Of a stretch of DNA of 12,447 nucleotides, positions 5,721 through 12,447 are shown piece by piece; position 1 is the stretch's first letter, and every line of letters begins with the position of its first letter. Below the pieces are notes generated by a model that was given only the letters and a program-made list of their open reading frames with translations, ran no database searches and was not told where the DNA came from. The position numbers were made by a program, and so were the translations under genes. Source of the DNA: Microcaldota archaeon (GTDB taxonomy: Archaea > Micrarchaeota > Micrarchaeia > Micrarchaeales > Micrarchaeaceae); assembly GCA_021793035.1 (NCBI GenBank), contig JAJYTM010000014.1, forward strand, positions 1 to 12,447, read 5' to 3'.

Positions 5721-7367
5721 TCAAACGCTGTACGGTTTTTCGTTTATATAATCTATGTCTGCTAGCCATACTCTTTCATATCCTTCATAGAAGCTGGCGC
5801 TTCTAGAAACCTCATAGTCTCCAAGACGCATAAGATTCAATGGCTGTTTGCAAGAGTTCTTTATTTCGAACCTGCGCTTGTTCTCCCTGTGCTTTTCTTC
5901 CGGTATGGCAAGCCTTGCACCATAATCAATATTGACGGATCCATCTGCATTCAGTTTCCTTACCTCTAATATCACATCATCCATCGAGTCCCCCCCATTA
6001 TATGCTATGCCTACTAGGATTATGTCTCCATGTACAACTTTTATGGGCTTATTCAGCATTAGCACCGAGTCGTTGCTCAAGAATTTGTTTTCGTTTCTGC
6101 TTATATAATCGCCATCCATCATACAAACTTGGGACGATATATCTATGCAGTTCAACATGCCGTTTTTCTGTATCTTAAATTTTGTTATAGATTCGATGTT
6201 GGACGGCTCTTCTGCATACATCCGAATCTGGTCATATATCCTTTCTGTGGCTAGGGTTACTACCTTCGCGCCTACATTCTTAAGGTCTATGAGTGTTTCT
6301 GCTATGTTCTTGCCTTTGTAACCAGTTATTTCTGCAGGCTGAAGCATCGAAGAAAGTGCCTTTGGTATTACCTTAGCCAATGATACGTTCGTAAGCATTC
6401 CGTGGTCCAGTTCCTGTGTACTTTTTATTAGTCCTGCGTCAAGCGAATGTTTTATGCCCTGCATCTGAAGCTCATAGAACATGCCAGTATAGATATTCTC
6501 CGAAATTAATATATCAAATCTCTTGTTCCTATATGATTTGTGCTCCTCCGTTGCGAATTTCAGGAAGTTTCCCCATAGTATTGTTATTGAACCCTTGCGT
6601 ATTACGCCATTAGACTCCAAGTAGTCCGCGATTGATTTCGCAAGCATACACGTTACCGGGTTAAGCTCTATCCCTACTGCTTCTTTGGCCCCGCACATCA
6701 CTGCAGCTATAGAAAGTATCCCTGTGCCAAGACCCAGCTCCAGTACTGTATCGCCGGCTTTTATCTCTGAAGATATCGTACGGAGGAATGGAAAGGTCCT
6801 ACCGGAGAAATCGGTTAGGCACTTTATTGCATCGTTTGTCTCCATGCCTACCTGCTCTATGCTCCGCTGCTCGTAAGCTTCGGTCTCAAAATTGTATGCC
6901 TGGAATTCCTTCTTTACTACATGTATCGCATTCTGAAGCTCTTTAATCAGAAAATCTATATCGTCTACCCGCGTATTGTTGGCTGTAAGGAAATCGTAAA
7001 CCTTTTTGCCTTCTGCATCTCCAGATTCGTAGATAAAGTTCCTCAGGTGCTCCATCTTCTTTACTGTACTTTCTCTAAATTCGCCCATTTTGTGTATTAT
7101 GAGTTTCGAGACAACTATCATGTATCCTATATTGCTGTAGTCCTCGAACTTCTTAAGCTTGGTTGTTGCATCATTAAATATGGGAAAATGCCGTTTTAGT
7201 TTTATGTAGTTCTTATTAGTTCTTTTTGAATTGAATGACTCTCGGAGCTTGACAATGCTTGGCCATTCCTTGTCCAGCACCCGTAGCAGCTCCTTCTGCA
7301 TGCCATCGCTCAAACCTTTAGCCGTAATTTCGTCCACTATGTTTTCTTTTGAAAATCCACCAGACAT
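5721..7367 (-). CDS. SAM-dependent methyltransferase, PRMT-like, with long N-terminal extension
   Basis: A 548-residue protein from ATG 7367. Residues about 1-200 are charged and mostly helical, without a recognised domain. A class I methyltransferase fold follows: motif I VLELGLGTG (about 208-216) and motif II acidic strand AVGIELNP with Glu234. The ISENIYTGMFYEL segment (about 288-300) has two Glu residues placed like the double-E loop of protein arginine methyltransferases. The C-terminal ~180 residues look beta-rich, as in the PRMT barrel. The substrate may be a protein side chain but is not proven. The reading frame stays open upstream to 7514, but the start at MSGGFSKENIV is preferred: a TATA box lies 24-33 bases upstream as in a leaderless transcript, and the extra 49 residues are not convincing. 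Its 3' end faces the gene-free region. Confidence 0.8.
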   Translation of the reverse strand: MSGGFSKENIVDEITAKGLSDGMQKELLRVLDKEWPSIVKLRESFNSKRTNKNYIKLKRHFPIFNDATTKLKKFEDYSNIGYMIVVSKLIIHKMGEFRESTVKKMEHLRNFIYESGDAEGKKVYDFLTANNTRVDDIDFLIKELQNAIHVVKKEFQAYNFETEAYEQRSIEQVGMETNDAIKCLTDFSGRTFPFLRTISSEIKAGDTVLELGLGTGILSIAAVMCGAKEAVGIELNPVTCMLAKSIADYLESNGVIRKGSITILWGNFLKFATEEHKSYRNKRFDILISENIYTGMFYELQMQGIKHSLDAGLIKSTQELDHGMLTNVSLAKVIPKALSSMLQPAEITGYKGKNIAETLIDLKNVGAKVVTLATERIYDQIRMYAEEPSNIESITKFKIQKNGMLNCIDISSQVCMMDGDYISRNENKFLSNDSVLMLNKPIKVVHGDIILVGIAYNGGDSMDDVILEVRKLNADGSVNIDYGARLAIPEEKHRENKRRFEIKNSCKQPLNLMRLGDYEVSRSASFYEGYERVWLADIDYINEKPYSV

Positions 7368-7390
7368 ATTTATATAAACAAACAAAGCAG

Positions 7391-7400
7391 TTATAAATAT
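7391..7400 (-). promoter_or_regulatory. TATA box for the methyltransferase gene
   Basis: The minus strand reads ATATTTATAA, 24-33 bases before ATG 7367. This is the spacing of an archaeal leaderless promoter and it supports the chosen start. A second AT run, TTTATATAAAT, touches the ATG and is too close to serve it. Confidence 0.5.
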
Positions 7401-7480
7401 TGCTGTCCGGCATAATTGTGTCTGCGCAGAATGGATGCGGTAGGGATATTCCATCCGACAATACAGAAGCATGCATATCT

Positions 7481-7491
7481 TTTTATATTTT
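7481..7491 (+). promoter_or_regulatory. TATA box for the RHH-cysDN operon
   Basis: TTTTATATTTT lies about 55-63 bases before ATG 7544 and directly abuts the inverted and direct repeats at 7489-7518. Transcription would start at about 7508-7515. Confidence 0.45.
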
Positions 7492-7518
7492 AATGTAGTT
7501 ACATTATAATACATTAAA
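7489..7518 (+). promoter_or_regulatory. Probable operator of the RHH regulator
   Basis: Perfect 9-base inverted arms TTTAATGTA (7489-7497) and TACATTAAA (7510-7518) flank a spacer that holds a further half-site. AATGTA-GT-TACATT (7492-7505) is itself a palindrome, and TACATTA recurs at 7500 and 7510, exactly 10 bases apart. Tandem half-sites one helical turn apart are typical of ribbon-helix-helix operators. The site overlaps the end of the TATA box and the predicted transcription start of the RHH gene, so binding should repress the operon. Confidence 0.6.
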
Positions 7519-7543
7519 TGGGTGACTATCGGAGTTTTATACC

Positions 7544-7795
7544 ATGGGCGATTTCATGAACCAAAAATACGAAGCCGCAAGAAGAAAGTATACTACCATA
7601 AGCATACCGAAGCCAATGTACGATAAGCTTTCCAAAATGATTGAGAACACTGGATTTTCGTCCGTATCTGACTATGTGACGTATATAATCAGGGACCTGC
7701 TGGCAGAAATAGGGGAAGGCAACGGGCTGGGTACGAAGAAAACAGATGAGAAGAGCGAAATCATAAAGAAGCTTAGGGCTTTGGGATATGTCTAA
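7544..7795 (+). CDS. Ribbon-helix-helix (CopG/Arc-type) regulator
   Basis: An 83-residue protein. Residues about 16-53 (YTTISIPKPMYDKLSKMIENTGFSSVSDYVTYIIRDLL) form a ribbon-helix-helix: a short strand TTISIP, helix MYDKLSKMIEN, turn TGFSSVSDY and helix VTYIIRDLL. RHH dimers insert the strand pair into the major groove. The linker is Gly/Lys-rich, and the tail SEIIKKLRALGYV closely resembles the C-terminus of CysD in the same operon (IMQRLRSLGYM). It is probably the operon's autorepressor, acting at 7489-7518. Two starts are possible, ATG 7544 or ATG 7556 (MNQKYE); neither has a convincing Shine-Dalgarno sequence. The stop is followed within 11 bases by the next gene's start. Confidence 0.82.
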   Translation: MGDFMNQKYEAARRKYTTISIPKPMYDKLSKMIENTGFSSVSDYVTYIIRDLLAEIGEGNGLGTKKTDEKSEIIKKLRALGYV

Positions 7796-7805
7796 AGGTG
7801 TATGT

Positions 7806-8126
7806 ATGGCAAATGCAAAAAACGCAAGATATGGGCCAGGGAAGGGAAGCATAAGCCTTGAGGAATATGCGAATGATCTTATGTCAAGCCCCAATGAAGG
7901 CAACTGGTTGAAGTTTAGTGCAGCTCTCAAGAAGAGCAATGCCAAGTACTACAAGGTGGAATATGAAACTCTTAGGAACCGTGAAGACCTTACGAAATCT
8001 TTTGCAATAATCTACGATTCTAAGATGAAGCAGATTGCAAAGATACCAATAATGATAAAGAAGGGCACGCGTGCTGAGGGCGCTATGATATACCTCAAGG
8101 AGCTCCAAAATGCAAACATCTTTTAG
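7806..8126 (+). CDS. Small conserved-operon protein of unknown function
   Basis: A 106-residue, basic, soluble protein (MANAKNARYGPGKGSISLEEY...KELQNANIF) without a family I recognise. After a flexible Gly/Lys-rich start there is a helix (LEEYANDLMS), then alternating strands and helices (AKYYKVEYETL, SFAIIYDSKMKQIAKIPIMI, AEGAMIYLKELQ) suggesting a small alpha/beta domain. The start at ATG 7806 is preferred because AAAGGTG (7794-7800) is a Shine-Dalgarno 5 bases upstream; ATG 7788 would overlap the RHH gene. Its 3' end overlaps the start of cysD and contains the AAGGAG ribosome binding site of cysD. The tight coupling suggests a role with CysDN or its regulator. Confidence 0.7.
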   Translation: MANAKNARYGPGKGSISLEEYANDLMSSPNEGNWLKFSAALKKSNAKYYKVEYETLRNREDLTKSFAIIYDSKMKQIAKIPIMIKKGTRAEGAMIYLKELQNANIF

Positions 8127-8922
8127 TGATAGCATGATAGAACAGAATCTAAGCGAGCTTGAAGAGAAAAGCATATATATAATGAGAGAAGCGAAGATGA
8201 AATTCAAGAATATCGGAGCCCTCTGGAGCATGGGGAAGGATTCCACCACCATGCTTGCCATTGCCAGAAAGGCGTTCATGGGCAAGGTACCATTCCCGGT
8301 AATACACATAGACAATTCGATAGATTTCCCCGAAACATACAAATTCAGGGATTACCTGGCTAAGAAGTGGGATTTGGATTTGATAGTCGCCAAGAGTGAG
8401 ATAAAGCCTGAGATATCCGGATTCAGTTGCTGCGGCGCTAACAAGACAGAGGCATTGAAAAGAGTTATGGCCGAATACGGCTTTGATGCTCTGATAGTCT
8501 CTATACGCAGGGACGAGCATAGTATTAGGGCAAAAGAGAGGTATGTATCTCCAAGAGACAAGGATTTTGTATGGGACTACAAGAATCAGCCCGCAGAGCT
8601 ATGGGATGACTACTCATCTAAGGCCAAGAAGGGCGGCCACGTTAGGGTACACCCATTATTGGACTGGAACGAGATAGACATATGGAGGTATATTAAGAAG
8701 GAACACATACCGATCAACGCGCTTTATATATCGAGAAACGGCTACAGGTACAGAAGCCTCGGATGCACGCACTGCACTGTGCCGATAAAGTCAGACGCCG
8801 GTAACGTCGACGAGATAATAAAGGAGCTTAAGACAACAAATGTCGAGGAGCGCTCTGGGAGAGAGCAAGACAAGGAGAAGGAATACATAATGCAGCGGCT
8901 AAGAAGCCTTGGATACATGTGA
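8110..8922 (+). CDS. cysD: Sulfate adenylyltransferase subunit 2, CysD
   Basis: A 270-residue PP-loop ATP pyrophosphatase-type protein, close to CysD over its whole length. The PP-loop is S40-MGKDS-45, followed by the typical TTMLAIARKAFMGKVPFPVIHIDN. The block RRDEHSIRAKER (123-134) and the C-terminal YRSLGC-x-x-CT-x-PI-x-S (about 214-228) are CysD signatures. CysD transfers AMP from ATP to sulfate, forming adenosine 5'-phosphosulfate (APS) and pyrophosphate, driven by the CysN GTPase. The body is CysD-type; Cys219 and Cys222 are extra cysteines in the C-terminal motif. ATG 8110 has a strong AAGGAG site 7 bases upstream; ATG 8134 would align better with the shorter N-terminus of bacterial CysD. 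It ends RLRSLGYM, like the operon's RHH protein. CysN follows after 4 bases. Confidence 0.93.
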   Translation: MQTSFSDSMIEQNLSELEEKSIYIMREAKMKFKNIGALWSMGKDSTTMLAIARKAFMGKVPFPVIHIDNSIDFPETYKFRDYLAKKWDLDLIVAKSEIKPEISGFSCCGANKTEALKRVMAEYGFDALIVSIRRDEHSIRAKERYVSPRDKDFVWDYKNQPAELWDDYSSKAKKGGHVRVHPLLDWNEIDIWRYIKKEHIPINALYISRNGYRYRSLGCTHCTVPIKSDAGNVDEIIKELKTTNVEERSGREQDKEKEYIMQRLRSLGYM

Positions 8923-8926
8923 GTCT

Positions 8927-10132
8927 ATGCGTATACACAAGATAGTCATGCTTGGAAACAAAGATCACGGAAAGTCCACGCTGATAGGCAACATGTTAAT
9001 GCTTACGAAAAGCATAAGCCAAGAAAGGATTGATGAGGCAAAGCGCATAAGCAGAGCGCTTGGGATACCTTTTGAGCCAGGCTTTCTGCTTGACAGTTTC
9101 TCGGACGAACGCGAGAAAGCCATGACAATTGACACCTCAAGGGCGCAGTTGGTATATAAGAATTCGGCATTTGAGCTCATAGACGTTCCTGGGCATGAGG
9201 AACTCATAACTAACATGCTCACCGGTGCATCTAGCGCCGGTACTGCGGTTTTAATGGTCTCTGCCAAGCACGGCGAAGGCATAAGCAAGCAGACAAAGAG
9301 GCACCTGCTCATAGCAATGATGCTAGGCATGAGAAATATTGTGGTGGCTGTCAACAAGATGGATTCGGAAGGCTATAAAATTGAGTCTTTTGGGGAAGTG
9401 AGAAATAGATTGTCAGCGTTTATCTCCAGCGCCCATGAGTCTATGGGTGCTGTAAATGCCGAATTTGTGCCGATATCCGCGTACAACGGCGACAACCTGA
9501 TAAGCAAATCAGAGAATATGGAGTGGTACGGGGGCCCGACGCTGATGGAGCTGATATACAGATATGCCACAGGCACCGGGAAAAGGAGGGATATTGGTTT
9601 GCGGGCAGTGGTGCAGGGAGAAATGCAGGGCAATGGATTAGCATGCAAGGTTGTGTCTGGCAGGCTTTTCACAGGGCAGAGAGTCGCAGTAAACCCGGGC
9701 AGGTTATTGTGCACGGTCAATCGCATAATAAGGGCAGGAAGATCAGTGCCGCAGGCAGGAGCGGGTGCATCCCCCGTCATAAATCTTAGCCCGTACAGCA
9801 TAATGCAGCGGGGCGGAGTCATAAGCGAGGCTACAGACATGCCGATGGTTGGCAGGAATTTTAGCGCATTTATATTCCTATCGAGAATACCGAAAAACCC
9901 CTCAATCAAGATTAACGGAGCTGAAGCAAAGTGCCATATTCGTATAGGCAGGGAGCTCGATATAAACACAGGCAGGCTCAAGGAGGGCAGAGCCGTATCC
10001 CTCGGAATATACAGGGCCTCTATAAAGACTCTTGACGAACTGGCATTTGAAAAGTTTAACACTCTCACTGAGCTCGGCAGATTTACTATCTACGATTCAG
10101 CCGGTTTTTCTGGGTTGGGCATAATCATTTGA
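8927..10132 (+). CDS. cysN: Sulfate adenylyltransferase subunit 1, CysN GTPase
   Basis: A 401-residue EF-Tu-like translational-type GTPase. G1 is GNKDHGKS (10-17), switch I includes REKAMTID (62-69), G3 is DVPGHEE (86-92), G4 is NKMD (143-146), and a G5-like SAYNGDN follows (about 188-194). Beta-barrel domains 2 and 3 follow (about 225-401). The G-domain sequences (NMLTGASSAGTAVLMVSA, KQTKRHLLIAMMLG) are CysN-type rather than EF-1A. GTP hydrolysis drives APS synthesis by CysD. It is shorter than E. coli CysN (475) and lacks a C-terminal APS kinase fusion. Switch I has Ala where Gly is usual (R-E-x-G-I-T). The ATG at 8927 follows GTGA; an in-frame TTG at 8909 overlapping cysD is less likely. 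It converges with the glycosyltransferase gene and overlaps it by 8 bases, leaving no room for a terminator. Confidence 0.9.
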   Translation: MRIHKIVMLGNKDHGKSTLIGNMLMLTKSISQERIDEAKRISRALGIPFEPGFLLDSFSDEREKAMTIDTSRAQLVYKNSAFELIDVPGHEELITNMLTGASSAGTAVLMVSAKHGEGISKQTKRHLLIAMMLGMRNIVVAVNKMDSEGYKIESFGEVRNRLSAFISSAHESMGAVNAEFVPISAYNGDNLISKSENMEWYGGPTLMELIYRYATGTGKRRDIGLRAVVQGEMQGNGLACKVVSGRLFTGQRVAVNPGRLLCTVNRIIRAGRSVPQAGAGASPVINLSPYSIMQRGGVISEATDMPMVGRNFSAFIFLSRIPKNPSIKINGAEAKCHIRIGRELDINTGRLKEGRAVSLGIYRASIKTLDELAFEKFNTLTELGRFTIYDSAGFSGLGIII

Positions 10133-11351
10133 CTAAATCCTCTATGAGGTTAGAATATTTCTTGAGCATGGCTTCCTGGGTAAACATGCCTGCAAGCCTT
10201 TCCGAAACCTTCCTTGCTTCGTTCATCGCCTTGGCGCTGTTCATCAAGAACAGGATCTTCCTGGCCAGGTCGTTGTGATCAAATGTCCTGAAAGTGATGA
10301 TCTTACCAAGCTTTACTACCTTTAAGTCATCTATGTATGCGCCTTCAGAAACGACCAGCGGCAGCCTGTGGTTAGCAGCTTCGAGTATTGTAAGGTTGAA
10401 GCCCTCCCATACGGACGGCAGGACGAAAATGCTAGCTAAGTTATATATGTACGGCAAACGTTCGTCATCTACTTCCCCACAGAATATTATGCGCTTGTCT
10501 CCACTGGCGAGTCTTTTGTAGTCGGCCATGGACTGGCCCCCACCTATCAGCAGAAGTTTGATGTTATTATTCTGTAGGTGCATGAACGCTTTTATCAGTG
10601 TGCTAACATTCTTCTGGCGCTCGAACATCCTGCCAATGTACATTACCACAAAGTCAGACTTGCTGATCCCATAGCGCTTACGTATCACATCCTCAATTCC
10701 GCTGTCGCTCGTGGTATCCACATGTAGGCCGTTTGGTATGTAGTATGCCCTGTCTGTAAACTTTAACATTTTCCTAGCTTGGCTTTTGTTCAAAGCTACG
10801 GTAGCGTCGAAATATTTGAAGAACTTGCTTTTTATTGAATCTATGTCAAGGCCCACCAGCCCAGTCCCCAACGTCAACGGCATGATTGCCTTGCTAAAAT
10901 AGTTCTTGGCATTGGAGCCTGAGATGTTGGCGTGGTCTATATAGATAGTTTTAAAGTTCATCCGCTTTCGCAGATACCGAATTGTCGAAAAGTCCCATGT
11001 GGAATTGGAGATTATAATATCTGGCGAAAAACTTTTTATTCTGTCTGCTAATGCATCCTTCTTAATCCCTATATCGATAAGGTTTCTCCCCATCAGGGAG
11101 AAATAGCCCAGCCTCATAAACCAGTTCTCTGTGAGTCTGCTGTTTTTTACCCCCGGATTATGCGCAAATTTCTTAATATGCTTGAGTATTATAGTATCGT
11201 CATTTGCATTGATATACTCTGTCCGGTAGCCCAAGTACGTTGTAGAGAAATGCGCTTTAAGCCCGCTATACAACACACTAGCTATCCTAGCCTCTCCGCC
11301 AAAAGTATTTGTGCGCGAACCAAAGTCCATTACAATTACTTTTGTCTTCAT
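10125..11351 (-). CDS. Glycosyltransferase, GT4-like (GT-B fold)
   Basis: A 408-residue GT-B glycosyltransferase. The N-terminal half starts KVIVMDFGSRTNTFGGEARIAS, with the Gly-rich acceptor loop of GT4 enzymes. The C-terminal half carries YIPNG (204-208), GRMFERQKN (240-248, donor phosphate contacts), LLLIGGG (266-272), and the E-x7-E motif E316-GFNLTIL-E324. These enzymes transfer a sugar from a nucleotide-sugar with retention of configuration; the sugar is not inferable. No membrane helix is seen, so it probably acts at the inner membrane face or in the cytosol. Its ATG overlaps the stop of the upstream sulfatase-like gene (ATGA), so the pair is translationally coupled. The C-terminus overlaps cysN tail to tail. 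Likely role: surface glycan, lipid-linked glycan or glycoprotein assembly. Confidence 0.9.
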   Translation of the reverse strand: MKTKVIVMDFGSRTNTFGGEARIASVLYSGLKAHFSTTYLGYRTEYINANDDTIILKHIKKFAHNPGVKNSRLTENWFMRLGYFSLMGRNLIDIGIKKDALADRIKSFSPDIIISNSTWDFSTIRYLRKRMNFKTIYIDHANISGSNAKNYFSKAIMPLTLGTGLVGLDIDSIKSKFFKYFDATVALNKSQARKMLKFTDRAYYIPNGLHVDTTSDSGIEDVIRKRYGISKSDFVVMYIGRMFERQKNVSTLIKAFMHLQNNNIKLLLIGGGQSMADYKRLASGDKRIIFCGEVDDERLPYIYNLASIFVLPSVWEGFNLTILEAANHRLPLVVSEGAYIDDLKVVKLGKIITFRTFDHNDLARKILFLMNSAKAMNEARKVSERLAGMFTQEAMLKKYSNLIEDLVK

Positions 11352-12447
11352 TGAATGAACCTGCGGACGCGTTTGACATCCAATTTTTTGACCTTGTCAA
11401 TGTCTATCTCTGGCCTAATCCTGATATTTGCAGGAATGCCGAAGCTCTGAGAATAAACAGTTTTGGAGTAGAGGCGCAGCAGGGGGTTTTTGCCCCCGTT
11501 CAGATAATCAAGCATAAATCGCCTTACGTTTACCAGCGAGCAGAACCCTTTACCGCGCTTCCCCAGATCTCTGCTGGATACTGTGGCAAACGGAATTTTC
11601 ACTATCTCATCATAGAGCATGGTGCCATGGCCTATGAAGCCATGCTCATTGAACGCCTGGCCGTGGTCGCTCGTGAATATTATCAGCTGGTCGTCGCCGT
11701 ACCTCTCCAGCATGGTACCAGCTATCTGTGTGGCATATTTATACGCCTTGAATGATGCCTTCGCATACAGTCTCTTCCATGCACTTATAGTGCTTTTGTT
11801 AGGCCCCTCCTTTAGGAATGGGGTGGCCCAATTGAAATCTACACCCCTTTTGCTTGTATATGGATCATGGGCTTCCATCAAGTTTATGAAAAGGAAATAA
11901 GGCGCTTCAAACCTGATATTCTTTATTTTGCCCAGCATGTGTGAGCCGCCCTTCTCTATCGGCCAGCCATCAAAAACCTTTGCTTTAATTTTTTTGAGCA
12001 CTGCAGCCGGAGTGTGCACAGATGCACTAGCAATCGCCTCGAGCAGCAATGCCGGCTCTTCATTCAATATGCTTCTGGATATTTTGAACATGTTGTTGCC
12101 GTAGATGTTCCTGTACTTTGCTATGATGGGCTTTAACTTCTGTGAAACCTCCACAACACTACCGAAGATATCAGTGAAGTATGACTCCTCTTCGAACAAA
12201 CCAAATTCAGAGAAGCCGTATACAGGATGCACATACGGGTTTGCCGAGATGCCGTACGTATGGAAACCCATACTGTTCAGTTCCGAGACCAATGTTGGTA
12301 TTTTCAGCTTTATCCTGTCGATATCAAGCGATTTTATATTAGTTGTTTCGTGCGCACCATGACTGCTAGGGTAGAGTCCTGTGAATAATGATGCATGCGA
12401 TGGTAGGGTCCATGGCGCGGGGGCAATGCATCCATCCATAAATACGG
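11348..12447 (-). CDS. Sulfatase-like alkaline-phosphatase-superfamily enzyme, N-terminus beyond the right edge
   Basis: The frame stays open to the right edge: V-F precede the first methionine at 12439. The family's N-terminal metal-binding segment is absent, so the true start is outside the window. Numbering from Met 12439, the active-site region APAPWTLPSHASLFTGLYP (6-24) aligns with the sulfatase C-x-P-S-R-A-S signature, but Thr11 occupies the nucleophile position, so formylglycine cannot form there. EAHDPY (189-194) and IIFTSDHGQAFNEHG (253-267, Asp258-His259) with H271 are the remaining metal ligands. No membrane segment is visible in the part present. A Thr nucleophile fits phosphodiesterase, phosphatase or phosphoglycerol/phosphoethanolamine-transferase-like chemistry better than classical sulfate-ester hydrolysis. 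It is translationally coupled (ATGA) to the glycosyltransferase. Confidence 0.85.
   Translation of the reverse strand, partial: VFMDGCIAPAPWTLPSHASLFTGLYPSSHGAHETTNIKSLDIDRIKLKIPTLVSELNSMGFHTYGISANPYVHPVYGFSEFGLFEEESYFTDIFGSVVEVSQKLKPIIAKYRNIYGNNMFKISRSILNEEPALLLEAIASASVHTPAAVLKKIKAKVFDGWPIEKGGSHMLGKIKNIRFEAPYFLFINLMEAHDPYTSKRGVDFNWATPFLKEGPNKSTISAWKRLYAKASFKAYKYATQIAGTMLERYGDDQLIIFTSDHGQAFNEHGFIGHGTMLYDEIVKIPFATVSSRDLGKRGKGFCSLVNVRRFMLDYLNGGKNPLLRLYSKTVYSQSFGIPANIRIRPEIDIDKVKKLDVKRVRRFIQ

Noticed and set aside
7368..7514. Longer methyltransferase with 49 extra N-terminal residues
   Set aside because: The extra part covers the TATA box and the operator arm upstream, and its sequence is unlike a conserved domain; the leaderless start at 7367 explains the promoter spacing better.
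8965..10068. Open frames antisense to cysN (130, 231 and 67 codons)
   Set aside because: They are shadows of the conserved CysN coding frame, with no recognisable domain, promoter or ribosome binding site.
11309..11755. A 148-codon plus-strand frame opposite the sulfatase-like gene
   Set aside because: Antisense to a gene with intact metal-binding motifs; no domain and no upstream signals.

Overview
The window looks archaeal. TATA-box-like AT runs lie about 25-45 bases before several start codons, one long gene fits leaderless initiation, Shine-Dalgarno sites are used mostly inside tight operons, and Ile ATA and Arg AGG/AGA codons are frequent. An uncultivated lineage, possibly DPANN/Micrarchaeota-like, would fit, but that placement is a low-confidence guess. 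No rRNA, tRNA, transposase, integrase or CRISPR array was found.

The left block (about 1-5055) holds a divergent partial gene of unknown function and then seven small same-strand genes: P-loop kinase-like protein, alpha/beta hydrolase, low-molecular-weight phosphatase/arsenate-reductase-like protein, transglutaminase-like protein, winged-helix regulator, Nudix hydrolase and a TadA/guanine-deaminase-like zinc deaminase. The most striking feature is a conserved ~30-base direct repeat at six positions, in or just before the gene junctions (814, 1377, 2194, 2664, 4082, 4565). Its core blocks are TTTTAGAATTTCTAT and AAAGTATTAGATG. It is always in the same orientation as the genes, and in several junctions it supplies the stop codon of the gene before and/or the start codon of the gene after. 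Unrelated single-gene cargo separated by one repeat looks like a cassette array, but the repeat is not a canonical integron attC or a CRISPR repeat. I regard this as the candidate undescribed system.

A roughly 665-base region without genes (5056-5720) follows. It carries two hairpins, one of them terminator-like on both strands, and two or three decayed copies of the same repeat, as if the array fades out there.

The right block (5721-12447) is more conventional. A leftward PRMT-like SAM methyltransferase with a long N-terminal region is divergent from a rightward operon: a ribbon-helix-helix regulator with a probable autoregulatory operator, a small unknown protein, CysD and CysN. CysD and CysN together form the GTP-driven ATP sulfurylase that makes adenosine 5'-phosphosulfate. 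Converging on CysN is a translationally coupled leftward pair: an alkaline-phosphatase-superfamily (sulfatase-like) enzyme truncated by the window edge and a GT4-family glycosyltransferase. This neighbourhood suggests sulfated or phosphorylated surface glycans, although no APS kinase, APS reductase or sulfotransferase is visible here.
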